Assembly (NCBI GenBank): GCA_964627935.1
Contig: CAZVLB010000016.1
Span: forward strand, 43,893-107,892
DNA: 64,000 nucleotides
Source: JAABVY01 sp964627935
Lineage (GTDB): Bacteria; Zixibacteria; MSB-5A5; JAABVY01
Direction: 5' to 3'
The notes beneath the pieces are model-generated. The model ran no database searches, was not told where the DNA came from, and saw nothing but the letters and a program-made list of their open reading frames with translations. Numbering within the stretch: position 1 is the stretch's first letter; every line of letters starts with the position of its first letter. Shown here piece after piece: positions 1-8,999 of the stretch. A program made the translations under genes and the position numbers.

Positions 1-376
1 GATCACCCAGCCTGTCTATCTGCCTGACCTGGGCCAGGTAAGATCTGGCCAGAGCATGGTCGCCGCTTTCCATATAGATCTTGCCGATCAGTTCAAGTGC
101 GGCCGGATGCTCCGGGATCATCTGAAGTGTCTTGTGAAGGTAATCTAAGGCCTGCTCCTTTTGATCCAGGCTGTAATACGTTTTTCCCAAAAGCCAGTAG
201 CCTGTGGGATAGCCCGGAAAATCATTAGCATATTCTTCAAGTATCTCTTTAGCCTTCTGGCGCTCATCCCTAGCAAGATAAGCATCCGCCAGCCTTGCAA
301 ACGAATCCGGAAGCAAAGACTTCAGCTTTTCGATTTGCGCATCCTGCGTTCCACTTACCAGGGTAATTTTCTTCAC
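1..376 (-). CDS. TPR-repeat protein, N-terminal part (runs off the left edge)
   Basis: The reading frame starts at a GTG (374-376) preceded by a GAAAGG ribosome binding site and stays open to the window edge, giving about 125 residues of the N-terminus. It contains consecutive helical 34-residue TPR units, with spaced G-Y, A-L-Y and P-ending patterns such as GYWLLGKTYYSLDQKEQALDY. TPR proteins are protein-protein interaction scaffolds, so no specific role can be given. There is no signal peptide. It lies directly downstream of rfaE1-rfaE2 on the same strand, 56 bases after rfaE2, so it may be the third gene of that operon. The C-terminus is outside the window. Confidence 0.75.
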   Translation of the reverse strand, partial: MKKITLVSGTQDAQIEKLKSLLPDSFARLADAYLARDERQKAKEILEEYANDFPGYPTGYWLLGKTYYSLDQKEQALDYLHKTLQMIPEHPAALELIGKIYMESGDHALARSYLAQVRQIDRLGD

Positions 377-432
377 AACAACCTTTCAGCCTCGAAAGTT
401 AAAGCTGTGCTTAATAGCTGTCAAGTAAAACT

Positions 433-906
433 TTATCGACTAAAACGCTCCACAATCCGGGCGATCAAATCCGATGTCGACCTGCCCGGCAGGAGTTTCA
501 CACGTTTTACACTTCCGCCCCAGGATTCGACCTCAGCCGCGCCGATTATCTCCGACTTCCTGTAATCGGCCCCTTTTACCAGGATGTCCGGCTTAATCTT
601 ATTAATTAAGTTAAGAGGCGTATCCTCATTGAATGCAACAACATAGTCAACAGACTCAAGACATGCCAGAAGTTTACTGCGATCTTTGTATGGTGTTACC
701 GGACGCTTTTCCCCTTTCAGGCGCCTGACTGAACTATCGCTGTTTAATCCGACAATCAGAATATCACCAAGCTTCTTGCAATCGCCCAGGAGCTTTGCGT
801 GACCGTAATGAATCAGATCAAAAACGCCATTCGTGAAAACTACCTTTTTGCGCTTCCATTGGCGGCGAATTTCCAAAAGCCTTTTTAGGCTGACCACTTC
901 ACCCAT
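433..906 (-). CDS. rfaE2: D-glycero-beta-D-manno-heptose 1-phosphate adenylyltransferase
   Basis: This enzyme transfers AMP to heptose 1-phosphate to make ADP-heptose, the precursor of the LPS inner core. The 157-residue protein is a single nucleotidyltransferase domain. It has the signature NGVFDLIHYGHAKLL near residue 27 (HxGH nucleotide-binding motif), then GLNSDSSVRRLKG and a terminal GRSTSDLIARI matching the family's STSxLI element. An in-frame ATG further upstream would lie deep inside rfaE1. The ATG at 906 gives the family's usual N-terminus and overlaps the rfaE1 stop by 8 bases, which suggests translational coupling. In E. coli the two activities are fused (HldE); here they are separate genes. 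Confidence 0.93.
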   Translation of the reverse strand: MGEVVSLKRLLEIRRQWKRKKVVFTNGVFDLIHYGHAKLLGDCKKLGDILIVGLNSDSSVRRLKGEKRPVTPYKDRSKLLACLESVDYVVAFNEDTPLNLINKIKPDILVKGADYRKSEIIGAAEVESWGGSVKRVKLLPGRSTSDLIARIVERFSR

Positions 907-1906
907 GGGCTTCCTCCGCCAGGTTTTCGGATATTTCTTCATACAGGCGATCCCTCTCGACCTGCGCCGTTCCAACCTCGGCGACCACTAGTCCGGCCGC
1001 CTGATTGGATATAAAAGCCGCCTCCGGTAACGATGCACCGGCCGCGACAGCCGAAACAAATGTCGATATCACAGTATCGCCCGCACCGGTAACATCGTAG
1101 ACTTTGCGCGCCGCCGCCGGCAGAAATGTAAGCTTTTCGCCCTGCTCAAACAGGGCCATACCCTGCGGACCGCGGGTTATCAATATGGACTCGGCATCGA
1201 GCATATCCAAAAGGCCCCATCCCACCTCGCGTAAATCATCCTCATTGCGGATTCGCTTGCCATATGCAAAACCCGCCTCGAGATGATTGGGTGTGATCAC
1301 AGAGACTTTTCTATATGAACGGAAATGAACATCCTTGGGGTCAACGGCAATGAATACATCTTTCTCACGGCAGAGGGCTATCACATGATTTAAAAGAGTC
1401 TCAGTAATTACGCCCTTACCGTAATCCGAGATAATCAGCCCCCTGGCATTGTCAATCTGGGATTTCACCTTGTCCAGTATCTCTTCCTGAACCTGCGGCC
1501 CGATCTCGGCAGTGGACTCATGGTCCGCGCGCACCACCTGCTGATTGTTGGCGATAATGCGGGTCTTGATGGTCGTGGGACGGCCATTATCCATAACGAT
1601 GCCGTCCGACCTGATGCCCTTGTCGCCAAGCAGGATGCTGAATGTTTCGGAACGGATATCATTTCCGACAACTCCGATCAGATAGGGATCATCGCCAAGC
1701 TTGCGAATATTTGTGGCCACATTGGCCGCCCCGCCCAGGAGCAGGGTTTCTTCTTTGACCTCGACCACCGGCACGGGTGCCTCGGGTGATATACGGTTAA
1801 CTTCGCCCCAGAAATAGCGATCCATCATCAGATCACCTATAACAATAATTTGATTGCCCCCGACGCTTTCAAATATTTCATCTATTCTCGAGAGATTTAC
1901 CTGCAC
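899..1906 (-). CDS. rfaE1: D-glycero-beta-D-manno-heptose-7-phosphate kinase
   Basis: PfkB/ribokinase-family sugar kinase that phosphorylates heptose 7-phosphate at C1, the step before RfaE2. Family motifs are visible: GGAANVATNIRKLG near residue 55, which lines the sugar site, and DVTGAGDT near residue 270, which holds the catalytic Asp and anion hole. The GTG at 1906 was preferred because AAGGA lies 8 bases upstream; a TTG at 1912 is only 2 bases from that site. The gene overlaps rfaE2 and is divergent from the DUF3467 gene. Its presence implies an LPS-type heptose core or another heptosylated glycan, so an outer membrane. Confidence 0.92.
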   Translation of the reverse strand: MQVNLSRIDEIFESVGGNQIIVIGDLMMDRYFWGEVNRISPEAPVPVVEVKEETLLLGGAANVATNIRKLGDDPYLIGVVGNDIRSETFSILLGDKGIRSDGIVMDNGRPTTIKTRIIANNQQVVRADHESTAEIGPQVQEEILDKVKSQIDNARGLIISDYGKGVITETLLNHVIALCREKDVFIAVDPKDVHFRSYRKVSVITPNHLEAGFAYGKRIRNEDDLREVGWGLLDMLDAESILITRGPQGMALFEQGEKLTFLPAAARKVYDVTGAGDTVISTFVSAVAAGASLPEAAFISNQAAGLVVAEVGTAQVERDRLYEEISENLAEEAHG

Positions 1907-1927
1907 ATCCAAAATCCTTTTTAGTTG

Positions 1928-1955
1928 TTGACATTGGGCACAATTGTAATACTTT
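1928..1955 (+). promoter_or_regulatory. Probable sigma-70 promoter for the DUF3467 gene
   Basis: A perfect TTGACA (1928-1933) is followed after 16 bases by TACTTT (1950-1955), 28 bases upstream of a strong AAGGAGG ribosome binding site. The -10 is only moderate; an overlapping TAATAC is an alternative. It lies in the short divergent intergenic region shared with rfaE1. Confidence 0.45.
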
Positions 1956-1982
1956 TAAGCCAAAAGTTCAAGGAGGAAATCA

Positions 1983-2309
1983 ATGAATAAACCTGCGGGA
2001 CAACAACAGCAGATAAAGGTTAAACTGGGCGAAAATCTTCCCGATGAGGTCTATTCCAATCTTCAGATAATAAATTTCTCACCGGCGGAATTCATAGTGG
2101 ATTTCGCGCGCTTTTCTCCGGGAATGAAAGAAGCCCGGGTGCATGCCAGGATTATCTTAAATCCCACAACCGCCAAGGCTCTTCTAAAAAATCTCGAGAA
2201 CAGCGTGGCGAAATATGAAAACCAATTCGGACAGATAAAGATATATGGCCAGCAGGAGAAGCAGATCGGCTTCCAGACGGCCACTGATCAGAAGGTTGAT
2301 GAAGACTAA
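1983..2309 (+). CDS. DUF3467 family protein
   Basis: A 108-residue protein with the DUF3467 pattern: a polar Gln-rich start, then YSNLQIINFSPAEFIVDFAR, then ARIILNPTTAKALLKNLENSVAKYENQFG. The family is widespread in bacteria and archaea and has no established biochemical function. The start is fixed by AAGGAGGAAATCA immediately upstream. It is followed 63 bases later by the GH57 gene on the same strand, so the two may be co-transcribed. Confidence 0.85.
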   Translation: MNKPAGQQQQIKVKLGENLPDEVYSNLQIINFSPAEFIVDFARFSPGMKEARVHARIILNPTTAKALLKNLENSVAKYENQFGQIKIYGQQEKQIGFQTATDQKVDED

Positions 2310-2372
2310 CGCCCGGTTTCTGCTCTGCTTTTAACCGGCGGAAGCATTAATCACAGACTGAAAGGAAAACGT

Positions 2373-4115
2373 ATGGCCGAGGGATTAAAGGGCGCGTTTA
2401 CATTCGTATTACATGCACATCTTCCGTATGTGCTCTCACATGGGCGCTGGCCTCACGGCACCGACTGGCTCAATGAAGCCTGCGCCGAGACGTATATACC
2501 GATCCTGAATATACTGAATGAGCTTATCGAGGACGGTATCAGGCCGGGAATCACTATCAGCATATCGCCGGTATTATGCGAACAGCTGGCCAGCAAGAAT
2601 TTCCACCCCGAATTCAAAGACTATCTCGACACAAAAATACAGGCGGCCAATACTGACAATGAGGTTTTTTCAAGACACGGCGACGAGGATATGGCCGGCC
2701 TTTCCAGCATGTGGGTTGATTTCTACAGCAGTATAAAAAACAGCTTTGAAAAAAAATATAAACAGGACATTCTCGGGGAGTTCAAGAGGCTCCAGGATGA
2801 TAATCAAATCGAAATAATGACCTGCGCCGCCACTCATAGCTACTTTCCGCTTTTAAGCCAGGATACGACTATTCAGGCCCAGGTCAAACAGGCCGTACGG
2901 ACCTATGAAAATTACTTCGAACGCAGGCCACGCGGTATCTGGCTGCCGGAATGCGCCTATCGTCCCAGATACACATGGAATCCGCCGGTCAAAATCGAGG
3001 GCCTTGCCTCCGGATACCTGCGCAAGGGTGTCGAGGAATTTCTTTCAGAAAACGAAATCGAATACTTCATAGTCGACAGCGCTCTCCTGCACGGCGGTGA
3101 AGCGATCGGTGTGTATATCGATCGTTTCGAGTCTTTAAAGACACTCTGGGGCAATTTCGAAAAGCAGTATAACCCGCCCGAGAAAAGGCCGGAGCGGGAC
3201 ACACACGAAGTTTACCTGGTATCTTCAGGTGATGAATCCAAGAAACCTGTAGCGGTTTTCGCCCGTGACCCGGAAACAGGCCTTCAGGTCTGGTCGGGAG
3301 AATATGGCTATCCCGGTGATGGCAACTACCTCGACTTTCATAAGAAGCATTTCCCCGGCGGCCATCGTTACTGGAAAGTAACCTCGCCCAAAAGCGATTT
3401 GGCCGATAAAGAGGAATATAATCCCAAGACAGCCATGGGCCGGGTACCTGAAAATGCCGGTCATTTTAAAGGGCTCGTAAAGGATTCTTTGCTTAAGTAT
3501 TACCAAAAGAAACAGAAACCGGGATTTCTGTGCGCACCATTCGACTGCGAGCTTTTCGGGCACTGGTGGTTCGAAGGCGTCAATTTTCTAAAGCTTGTCA
3601 TTGATTATATTCATCACGACGATGATATCGAAACTATCACCTGCGGCGAACAGCTCGATCGGCAGAAACCGACCGAGGTGGTCTCTCTGCCCGAAGGAAG
3701 CTGGGGCCAGGGCGGTTATCATTATATCTGGCTCAATGACTGGACCGAATGGACCTGGAAACATATCTATGAAGATGAGATGATTATGCAGTCCATGGCC
3801 CGGCGCCATAAGGATACAAGCAACAAAAAGCTGAAAGAGATCCTGCAGCAGGCTGCCCGTGAATTAATGCTCCTGGTATCTTCAGACTGGCAGTTTTTAA
3901 TTTCCACATGGTCAGCACGGGATTATGCCGAAATCAGGCTTGTCGAGCATCATAAACATTTCAGGCGTTTGGCAAAGATGGTCGAACGTTGTCAGAATGA
4001 TGACGATATTGATGATGCCGACTGGACTTTTCTGAAAGATATTCAGCGCCGCAATGATCTATTCCCCGATATCGATATAAAATGGTTTGCCAAAGTGGAT
4101 TATCCGACAACTTAG
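2373..4115 (+). CDS. Glycoside hydrolase family 57 protein, probable 1,4-alpha-glucan branching enzyme
   Basis: A 580-residue GH57 enzyme of the branching-enzyme (DUF1957-like) type, which makes alpha-1,6 branches in glycogen-like glucans in the cytoplasm. The N-terminus has the family HAHLPYV metal/active-site motif. The nucleophile is predicted as Glu193 in IWLPECAYRPRY and the acid/base as Asp391 in FDCELFGHWWFEG, matching the two catalytic motifs of characterised archaeal and Thermus GH57 branching enzymes. A C-terminal helical domain follows. No signal peptide is present. The length is close to those enzymes. An amylase or 4-alpha-glucanotransferase role within GH57 is less likely but not excluded. 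A strong terminator follows the gene. Confidence 0.87.
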   Translation: MAEGLKGAFTFVLHAHLPYVLSHGRWPHGTDWLNEACAETYIPILNILNELIEDGIRPGITISISPVLCEQLASKNFHPEFKDYLDTKIQAANTDNEVFSRHGDEDMAGLSSMWVDFYSSIKNSFEKKYKQDILGEFKRLQDDNQIEIMTCAATHSYFPLLSQDTTIQAQVKQAVRTYENYFERRPRGIWLPECAYRPRYTWNPPVKIEGLASGYLRKGVEEFLSENEIEYFIVDSALLHGGEAIGVYIDRFESLKTLWGNFEKQYNPPEKRPERDTHEVYLVSSGDESKKPVAVFARDPETGLQVWSGEYGYPGDGNYLDFHKKHFPGGHRYWKVTSPKSDLADKEEYNPKTAMGRVPENAGHFKGLVKDSLLKYYQKKQKPGFLCAPFDCELFGHWWFEGVNFLKLVIDYIHHDDDIETITCGEQLDRQKPTEVVSLPEGSWGQGGYHYIWLNDWTEWTWKHIYEDEMIMQSMARRHKDTSNKKLKEILQQAARELMLLVSSDWQFLISTWSARDYAEIRLVEHHKHFRRLAKMVERCQNDDDIDDADWTFLKDIQRRNDLFPDIDIKWFAKVDYPTT

Positions 4116-4137
4116 ACCCGCACATAGACTTTATGAA

Positions 4138-4170
4138 GCCGCCCGAAGAATTTCCCGGGCGGTTTTTTAT
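4138..4170 (+). terminator. Rho-independent terminator after the GH57 gene
   Basis: A GC-rich stem (4139-4145 with 4156-4162) with a 10-base loop is followed by TTTTTT on the plus strand, 23 bases after the GH57 stop codon. Confidence 0.85.
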
Positions 4171-4208
4171 GGTCATATTTATAGATGATAAATTTTGTAA
4201 AGAATAGT

Positions 4209-4237
4209 TTGCAAACCAGAAACAATATAATTATACT
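4209..4237 (+). promoter_or_regulatory. Probable sigma-70 promoter for the DUF1579 gene
   Basis: TTGCAA (4209-4214) and TATACT (4232-4237) are separated by 17 bases in an AT-rich region, 71 bases upstream of the DUF1579 start codon. Confidence 0.55.
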
Positions 4238-4307
4238 CCTGTTTATAGGGTTCTAAGGATTTGAAACAGTTATTCTCAAAAGTGATAGGATTTACAAGGG
4301 AGGAATA

Positions 4308-4874
4308 ATGTTAAAGCTCAAAGCGATATTTGTTCTGGGTATGATTATTTGTATTCTGGGGGCTGCAGCTATTGCCGGTGAACAGGGGGAAATGGCTGAA
4401 ATGCCGCCTATGGGACCGACCGAGGAGATCAAATCGCTGAGTTATTTGATCGGTACCTGGGATGTCGAGCAGAAATGGAGAATGGGCCCTGAGGACGACT
4501 GGATGACATCCAAAGGCGTTGCTGTTTACAGCGACATGTATAATGGCTGCGCCTTGCGTCACACATTCGAGAGCGAGATGATGGGTATGCCCTATCACGG
4601 TACCGGTCTTCTGGCCTATAACCGCGAGACAGGCAAATGGCAGTCATCCTGGTTCGATAATATGAGCGCCGCTATCAGCCTCTATGAAGGCGGTATGGAA
4701 GGTGAGAAAATGGTTGTGTATGGCGAGGATGCCTGGCAGGGACAGACCTACAAGGCCAGAATCACCACCTTCAATATGACCCCGGAAAGCTTTGACTGGA
4801 CATACGAGATGTCATGGGATGGCGGCAAGAGCTGGTTTGAATCCGGCCGTTCTCATTATACCAAACGTCAATAA
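4308..4874 (+). CDS. Secreted DUF1579 family protein
   Basis: A 188-residue protein with a clear Sec signal peptide (hydrophobic residues 5-22 ending AAAIAG). The mature part has the DUF1579 pattern: LIGTWDV near residue 46, YHGTGLLAYNRETGKWQSSWFDN and a final SWDGGKSWFE. This is a lipocalin-like beta-barrel family with no known activity. A good ribosome binding site (GGGAGGAATA) fixes the start. It is a single-gene unit between its own promoter and a terminator. A periplasmic or extracellular location is inferred from the signal peptide. Confidence 0.82.
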   Translation: MLKLKAIFVLGMIICILGAAAIAGEQGEMAEMPPMGPTEEIKSLSYLIGTWDVEQKWRMGPEDDWMTSKGVAVYSDMYNGCALRHTFESEMMGMPYHGTGLLAYNRETGKWQSSWFDNMSAAISLYEGGMEGEKMVVYGEDAWQGQTYKARITTFNMTPESFDWTYEMSWDGGKSWFESGRSHYTKRQ

Positions 4875-4892
4875 TCAAAAAAGCCTGGTGAT

Positions 4893-4925
4893 AAAAAAGC
4901 GGAGCAGTTTTGCTCCGCTTTTTTG
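4893..4925. terminator. Bidirectional terminator between convergent genes
   Basis: A perfect inverted repeat (AAAAAAGCGGAGCA, GTTT loop, TGCTCCGCTTTTTT) lies between the convergent DUF1579 and VOC genes, with a T-tract on either strand. Confidence 0.92.
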
Positions 4926-4939
4926 TTTATATGCAAAGA

Positions 4940-5305
4940 TCATTTCCGTGACCATAGCCCGATCAGGTTTCCTCCGGGATCCTTAAATAGTGAAAAATAA
5001 CCGAAATCCGGGGCGATATGGGTTTTATCCTGCACAATTTCGACATTTTTCTCGCGCAACTTGTCAAGGTAGGCCTGCATATCATTGACCTTGATATATA
5101 ATGTACAGCCGGTATCATTGGGCCTGCCGGTAGTCGAGAAGCCTCCCTCCACGCCATTGGGATCTTTCCACATTCCATAGCCATTCATGGCGTTACGCAC
5201 ATCCCAGTCGAACAACTCGGCATAGAACATCATCGTCTCGCCAAGGTCATTGGCGTAAATTTCCGTATGACAAACAGAACCATCAGGCCATTCCGACATA
5301 GCCAT
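4940..5305 (-). CDS. VOC (glyoxalase/bleomycin resistance) superfamily protein
   Basis: A 121-residue protein covering a paired beta-alpha-beta-beta-beta VOC fold. Visible elements are CHTEIYANDLGETMMFYAELF near the N-terminus, then YIKVNDMQAYLDKLREKN and the terminal FKDPGGNLIGLW, which normally carries the metal-ligand Glu; here the position reads Asn-Leu-Ile-Gly. The ATG at 5305 is preceded by a perfect AGGAGG. Family members act as glyoxalases, dioxygenases or antibiotic-binding proteins, so the substrate cannot be assigned. It stands alone on the minus strand, sharing a terminator with the convergent DUF1579 gene. Confidence 0.82.
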   Translation of the reverse strand: MAMSEWPDGSVCHTEIYANDLGETMMFYAELFDWDVRNAMNGYGMWKDPNGVEGGFSTTGRPNDTGCTLYIKVNDMQAYLDKLREKNVEIVQDKTHIAPDFGYFSLFKDPGGNLIGLWSRK

Positions 5306-5423
5306 AATTCCTCCTAATTCATGCTTCCCGTGACATTGACGGGATCGCTTATGCACTTGTGATTTATGAAAAGATCAGTATTCATCTGGCTATATCTTTA
5401 ACGGATTTTACATAAGCGGAGTT

Positions 5424-5600
5424 TCCCAAAAAGAAAAGCCAGCTTGGGTGAGCTGGCTTCAGGGTCAGAGCCTTGTGGATTGGTCACGTAACTTAGGTTT
5501 CTTGTCTTTCCTACCCGGTATACACGTCTGGAAGAATCTGGTTCCAAAATTTTCCTTCGAAAATTAAATTTTTACAAATTGATTATTTTTCTCAAATCCA
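5424..5600 (-). ncRNA. Candidate small RNA ending in a terminator-like hairpin
   Basis: A perfect 9-bp stem (5436-5444 with 5451-5459, 6-base loop) is followed on the minus strand by TTCTTTTT, the layout of an intrinsic terminator. No coding gene lies upstream of it on that strand before mutS2, which is divergent, so the terminator suggests a short minus-strand transcript. A weak TTGAGA/AAAATT pair (17-base spacing) near 5560-5590 could be its promoter. The RNA 5' end is a guess and no known RNA family was recognised. It could instead only block read-through toward the VOC gene. Confidence 0.3.
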
Positions 5601-5606
5601 TATCTT
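5579..5606 (+). promoter_or_regulatory. Possible sigma-70 promoter for mutS2
   Basis: TTGATT (5579-5584) and TATCTT (5601-5606) are spaced by 16 bases, 29 bases upstream of the mutS2 start. The match is moderate. Confidence 0.35.
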
Positions 5607-5635
5607 GTACCACGTTTTGACAATAAGGTTAGCCT

Positions 5636-8005
5636 ATGGATCAGCAGACATTAAGCAAATTAGAGTACAACAAGATCATCGAGCGGCTTGAAGGCAAATG
5701 TTTTTCACCGCTGGGCAAGCAGAAATGTGCCGCGCTTTTACCTTCAACTGATTATGAGACAATCGAAAAATCTCTTTCCGAGACTCATCAGATGGCTGAA
5801 ATCCTGCGCTTCGAGGAGCCATTTCCGATGCAGACGGTGGATGATGTCGATACATTTTTCTCGCGCCTTAAGGTAGCCAGTACATTTATAGACTCAACCG
5901 ATTACCTGAAAATAGCCCATTTTTTGCGAACGATAAATGGCCTCAAACAATATATAAAGCCGAAAGCCAAGAAGTATCCTCTAATAGATTCCTATATCGC
6001 CCTGTTGAAACCAAAGCCTGAGATAGTCGAAAAAGTCGAACGGGCTATAGATAAAACCGGCGAGGTCAAGGATTCGGCATCACCGAAACTGCGAAGCATT
6101 CGTACAGAAAAGCATGTGGTGCGCAACAGGATACTGACAAAACTTGAAGCTATGATTCAAGACCAGCCGGTAACCGGAACGCGTCAGGATGACCTGATCA
6201 CGATCCGTGACGACCGATTTGTGATTCCCATGGCCACCTCCGATGTCACCTCGCGTACCGGTGTGATTCATGGCCGTTCCAAATCCGGCGCCACCCTCTT
6301 CGTCGAACCGATGGCTACAGTTGAAGCCAACAATCATCTTCGTGAACTGGTGCATGCCGAGGAGGCTGAAATCGAACGGATCCTGATTGATATCGGTGAT
6401 TCGATTCGTGAAAACCTCGATGATCTGCACGAAAACTATCGACTGGTCGGCATAATTGATTTCATCCATGCCAAGGCCCGGCTGGGCCTGCAGCTCGACT
6501 CGAACCGTCCCGCGCTTAAAGATGAGCCGGCATTTGACATGAAAAAGGCCTATCATCCCCTGCTTCTGTTGTCTGCTGATAACAAAGCCGATGTGGTCCC
6601 ATCAGATATTATGCTGGGCGAAAATTTCGACTGCCTGATTATTACCGGCCCGAATATGGGCGGAAAAACTGTGGCCCTGAAAACTGCCGGTCTACTGTCC
6701 CTGATGGCTCAGGCGGGAATGCTGATCCCGGCCGATGAAGATTCGCAGGTGGGGATATTCGACCATATTTTCGCTGATATCGGCGATGAGCAATCTATCG
6801 AACTATCACTATCGACATTCTCATCCCATATCTCAAAAATTATCGAGGCGGTCAAAAAATGTGGCAAACGAAGTTTGATTTTGATGGATGAGCTTGGTGC
6901 CGGAACCGATCCATTGGAGGGCTCAGCGCTGGGCGAATCGATTTTAAAGGATATCCTGCGCAAAAACGGCAAGGCGATTATCACAACTCACTATTCCGCA
7001 TTAAAGACCCTGGCCGAACGGGATAAACGGTTTCAGAATGCCTCACTGGAATTTGACCAGAAAACCCTGCAGCCGACCTATCGCCTGATGATCGGCCTGC
7101 CGGGTTCATCATATGCGATCGAGATGGCCAAGCGGCTGGGGATGCCGGCGGAGATTGTTAATGATGCTGTTGAACTGGTCGGCAGCCAGGAAATGGATAT
7201 GGCCAATCTTATCCAGAGGTTGCAAACCCAGACTCGTGCCGCCGAGGATCGCGCTCAAAAAGCCGAAGCGGACATGAAAGATGTTGAAAAGCTTCGGGAT
7301 CATTATGTCAAGCGCCTGGATCAGATGTCTGAGGAACAGAAAGAATTCAAACGCAAAGCGCTGGAGGATGCGCAGAAGCTGATCGATGACACCAGGGCCG
7401 ATCTGGAACGGCTGGTGCGCAGTATAAAAGAAAGCGGGGCGGATAAAAAGAGCATTAAAGAAGCACATGAATATATCCGCTCAAAACGTTCTGATTTAAA
7501 AACATACCAGGAGCGCATACAACCCGAAAAGGAACCGGAGAAAGAAGCTAAAAAGCTTCAGCCGGGAGATACGGTATTTATCGAAAACCTGCAGGCCAAA
7601 GGCGAACTGCTGGATTACGATGAAAAGAAGGACAACTGGCGCGTGCAAACCGGCAGCATGGTGGTCAATGTCAGATCCGACCTTCTCAGAAAAACCGTAT
7701 CAGGCAAGAAAGAACGCAGAATACCTGCCGGAGTTAACTATGCTCCTTATGAAGATGTATCGACCCAGATTTCTCTGCGCGGGATGACATCCGAGGAAGC
7801 CGAGACGGCGCTGGACAAATATCTGGATTCGGTCTCACTGGCCAATCTCGAAACTGTGTATATTCTGCATGGCAAGGGCACCGGGGCATTGCGCAAAACC
7901 GTAGATCAATACCTGAAAAACCATCCAATGGTCAAAAGCCACAGACTGGGCTATTATAATGAGGGTGGCTCCGGAGTAACTGTGGTCTCATTGAAGAAAA
8001 GCTGA
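5636..8005 (+). CDS. mutS2: Endonuclease/ATPase MutS2
   Basis: A 789-residue MutS2. It has the core/clamp region, a MutS-type ATPase with Walker A GPNMGGKT at residues 338-345 and Walker B LILMDELGAGTDP, and the signature TTHYSALK. A long charged coiled-coil (about 515-640), a KOW-like beta segment and a C-terminal Smr domain (about 705-789, with LHGKGTGALR) follow. It lacks the mismatch-recognition domain of MutS. Members act on recombination intermediates or collided ribosomes, with the Smr domain as nuclease. The first Smr motif reads ISLRG rather than the common LDLRG, so the Asp is missing. The start is preceded by AAGG at a normal distance. Confidence 0.95.
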   Translation: MDQQTLSKLEYNKIIERLEGKCFSPLGKQKCAALLPSTDYETIEKSLSETHQMAEILRFEEPFPMQTVDDVDTFFSRLKVASTFIDSTDYLKIAHFLRTINGLKQYIKPKAKKYPLIDSYIALLKPKPEIVEKVERAIDKTGEVKDSASPKLRSIRTEKHVVRNRILTKLEAMIQDQPVTGTRQDDLITIRDDRFVIPMATSDVTSRTGVIHGRSKSGATLFVEPMATVEANNHLRELVHAEEAEIERILIDIGDSIRENLDDLHENYRLVGIIDFIHAKARLGLQLDSNRPALKDEPAFDMKKAYHPLLLLSADNKADVVPSDIMLGENFDCLIITGPNMGGKTVALKTAGLLSLMAQAGMLIPADEDSQVGIFDHIFADIGDEQSIELSLSTFSSHISKIIEAVKKCGKRSLILMDELGAGTDPLEGSALGESILKDILRKNGKAIITTHYSALKTLAERDKRFQNASLEFDQKTLQPTYRLMIGLPGSSYAIEMAKRLGMPAEIVNDAVELVGSQEMDMANLIQRLQTQTRAAEDRAQKAEADMKDVEKLRDHYVKRLDQMSEEQKEFKRKALEDAQKLIDDTRADLERLVRSIKESGADKKSIKEAHEYIRSKRSDLKTYQERIQPEKEPEKEAKKLQPGDTVFIENLQAKGELLDYDEKKDNWRVQTGSMVVNVRSDLLRKTVSGKKERRIPAGVNYAPYEDVSTQISLRGMTSEEAETALDKYLDSVSLANLETVYILHGKGTGALRKTVDQYLKNHPMVKSHRLGYYNEGGSGVTVVSLKKS

Positions 8006-8018
8006 ACAACCGCTTCTA

Positions 8019-8993
8019 TTATTTTTTCATTTCCAGCATAGCACGTTTCAAATCTGCAAATGATATCATGCGGATGTTCTCATCATGCATGATCTGCGCC
8101 AGGCGGCCTGAGGAGAGGTACTGGTAGTCCCAGAGGCGAATCGATTCATACTGGACATCTTTGCGTTTGCTGTATTGATGAGTCAGGCGCTTATAATCCC
8201 CGCCATCCAGCGTAGGATGAAAATAGATTTCCGTCACGCCCGGAGGGATATTTTTCACGGCATAATCATAGAATTCAAAGCGTTGCCCGGGATCTGCGGC
8301 CAGCGACATGGGTATGTAGATCAGATTATCCGGAAACAGCACTCCCCTGCTTCTGGCGGTTTCGAGCTGTTCGGCAGGTAGAGACATCATTCGTGCCAGA
8401 TTTGCCGATCCCATACGCAACGGCAATGCTCTTTCGGCCGCCAGATTGATATAGATATCAACAAAATCGGGTCGAAGCTGCATTACACCCATATGTGTAT
8501 CCAGATGATCAATTTCCAGCCTGTTTACCAGCGCATATTCAATCTGGGCCCGGCATTCTTTCTCGGCCTCATCATTGTTCACCTGCAGATATAGATCCTT
8601 TATGTCATCATAAAAGGCGCCATCGCCGTTTACAAGCGATTGAATTTCCTGTGGATCGGAAATCGGCCCGATCACATTTTCGGTCCATTCACTGGTCAGA
8701 GCCAGATGAACAGAACAGGAAAGCCCCATTTTTTTGAGTATTTTGGCGGCCTGCTGGAATTCTGCGGCGCCCACGAGCAGAGAGACTGATGAAATCAGGT
8801 TGCGGTCAAAGAGATCCTCCACTGCCCGGTTGGTGCTTTCGCACAGCCCGAAATCATCGGCATTGACAATCAGAAGCCGCGCCCCTGAATCATAACCCAG
8901 TATTTCGGCAAGTGTTTTGGGACCTGAATCGGTCTGATATGTGCCGGAACTGGAGTAGAGCTTTTTGAGGTCTTCCCTGGATTCAAACAGCAT
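8019..8993 (-). CDS. YdjC/ChbG family carbohydrate deacetylase
   Basis: A 324-residue protein of the YdjC/ChbG family, which are metal-dependent deacetylases of N-acetylated oligosaccharides such as diacetylchitobiose. The metal/catalytic motif LIVNADDFGLCES begins near residue 40 and the second motif HLDTHMGV lies near residue 160. An HPTLDGGD motif follows toward the C-terminus. About 38 residues precede the core and have no recognised domain. There is no signal peptide. It is convergent with mutS2 with only 13 bases between them. The promoter and start codon arrangement suggests a leaderless mRNA. Confidence 0.85.
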   Translation of the reverse strand: MLFESREDLKKLYSSSGTYQTDSGPKTLAEILGYDSGARLLIVNADDFGLCESTNRAVEDLFDRNLISSVSLLVGAAEFQQAAKILKKMGLSCSVHLALTSEWTENVIGPISDPQEIQSLVNGDGAFYDDIKDLYLQVNNDEAEKECRAQIEYALVNRLEIDHLDTHMGVMQLRPDFVDIYINLAAERALPLRMGSANLARMMSLPAEQLETARSRGVLFPDNLIYIPMSLAADPGQRFEFYDYAVKNIPPGVTEIYFHPTLDGGDYKRLTHQYSKRKDVQYESIRLWDYQYLSSGRLAQIMHDENIRMISFADLKRAMLEMKK

Positions 8994-8999
8994 CCTGCA

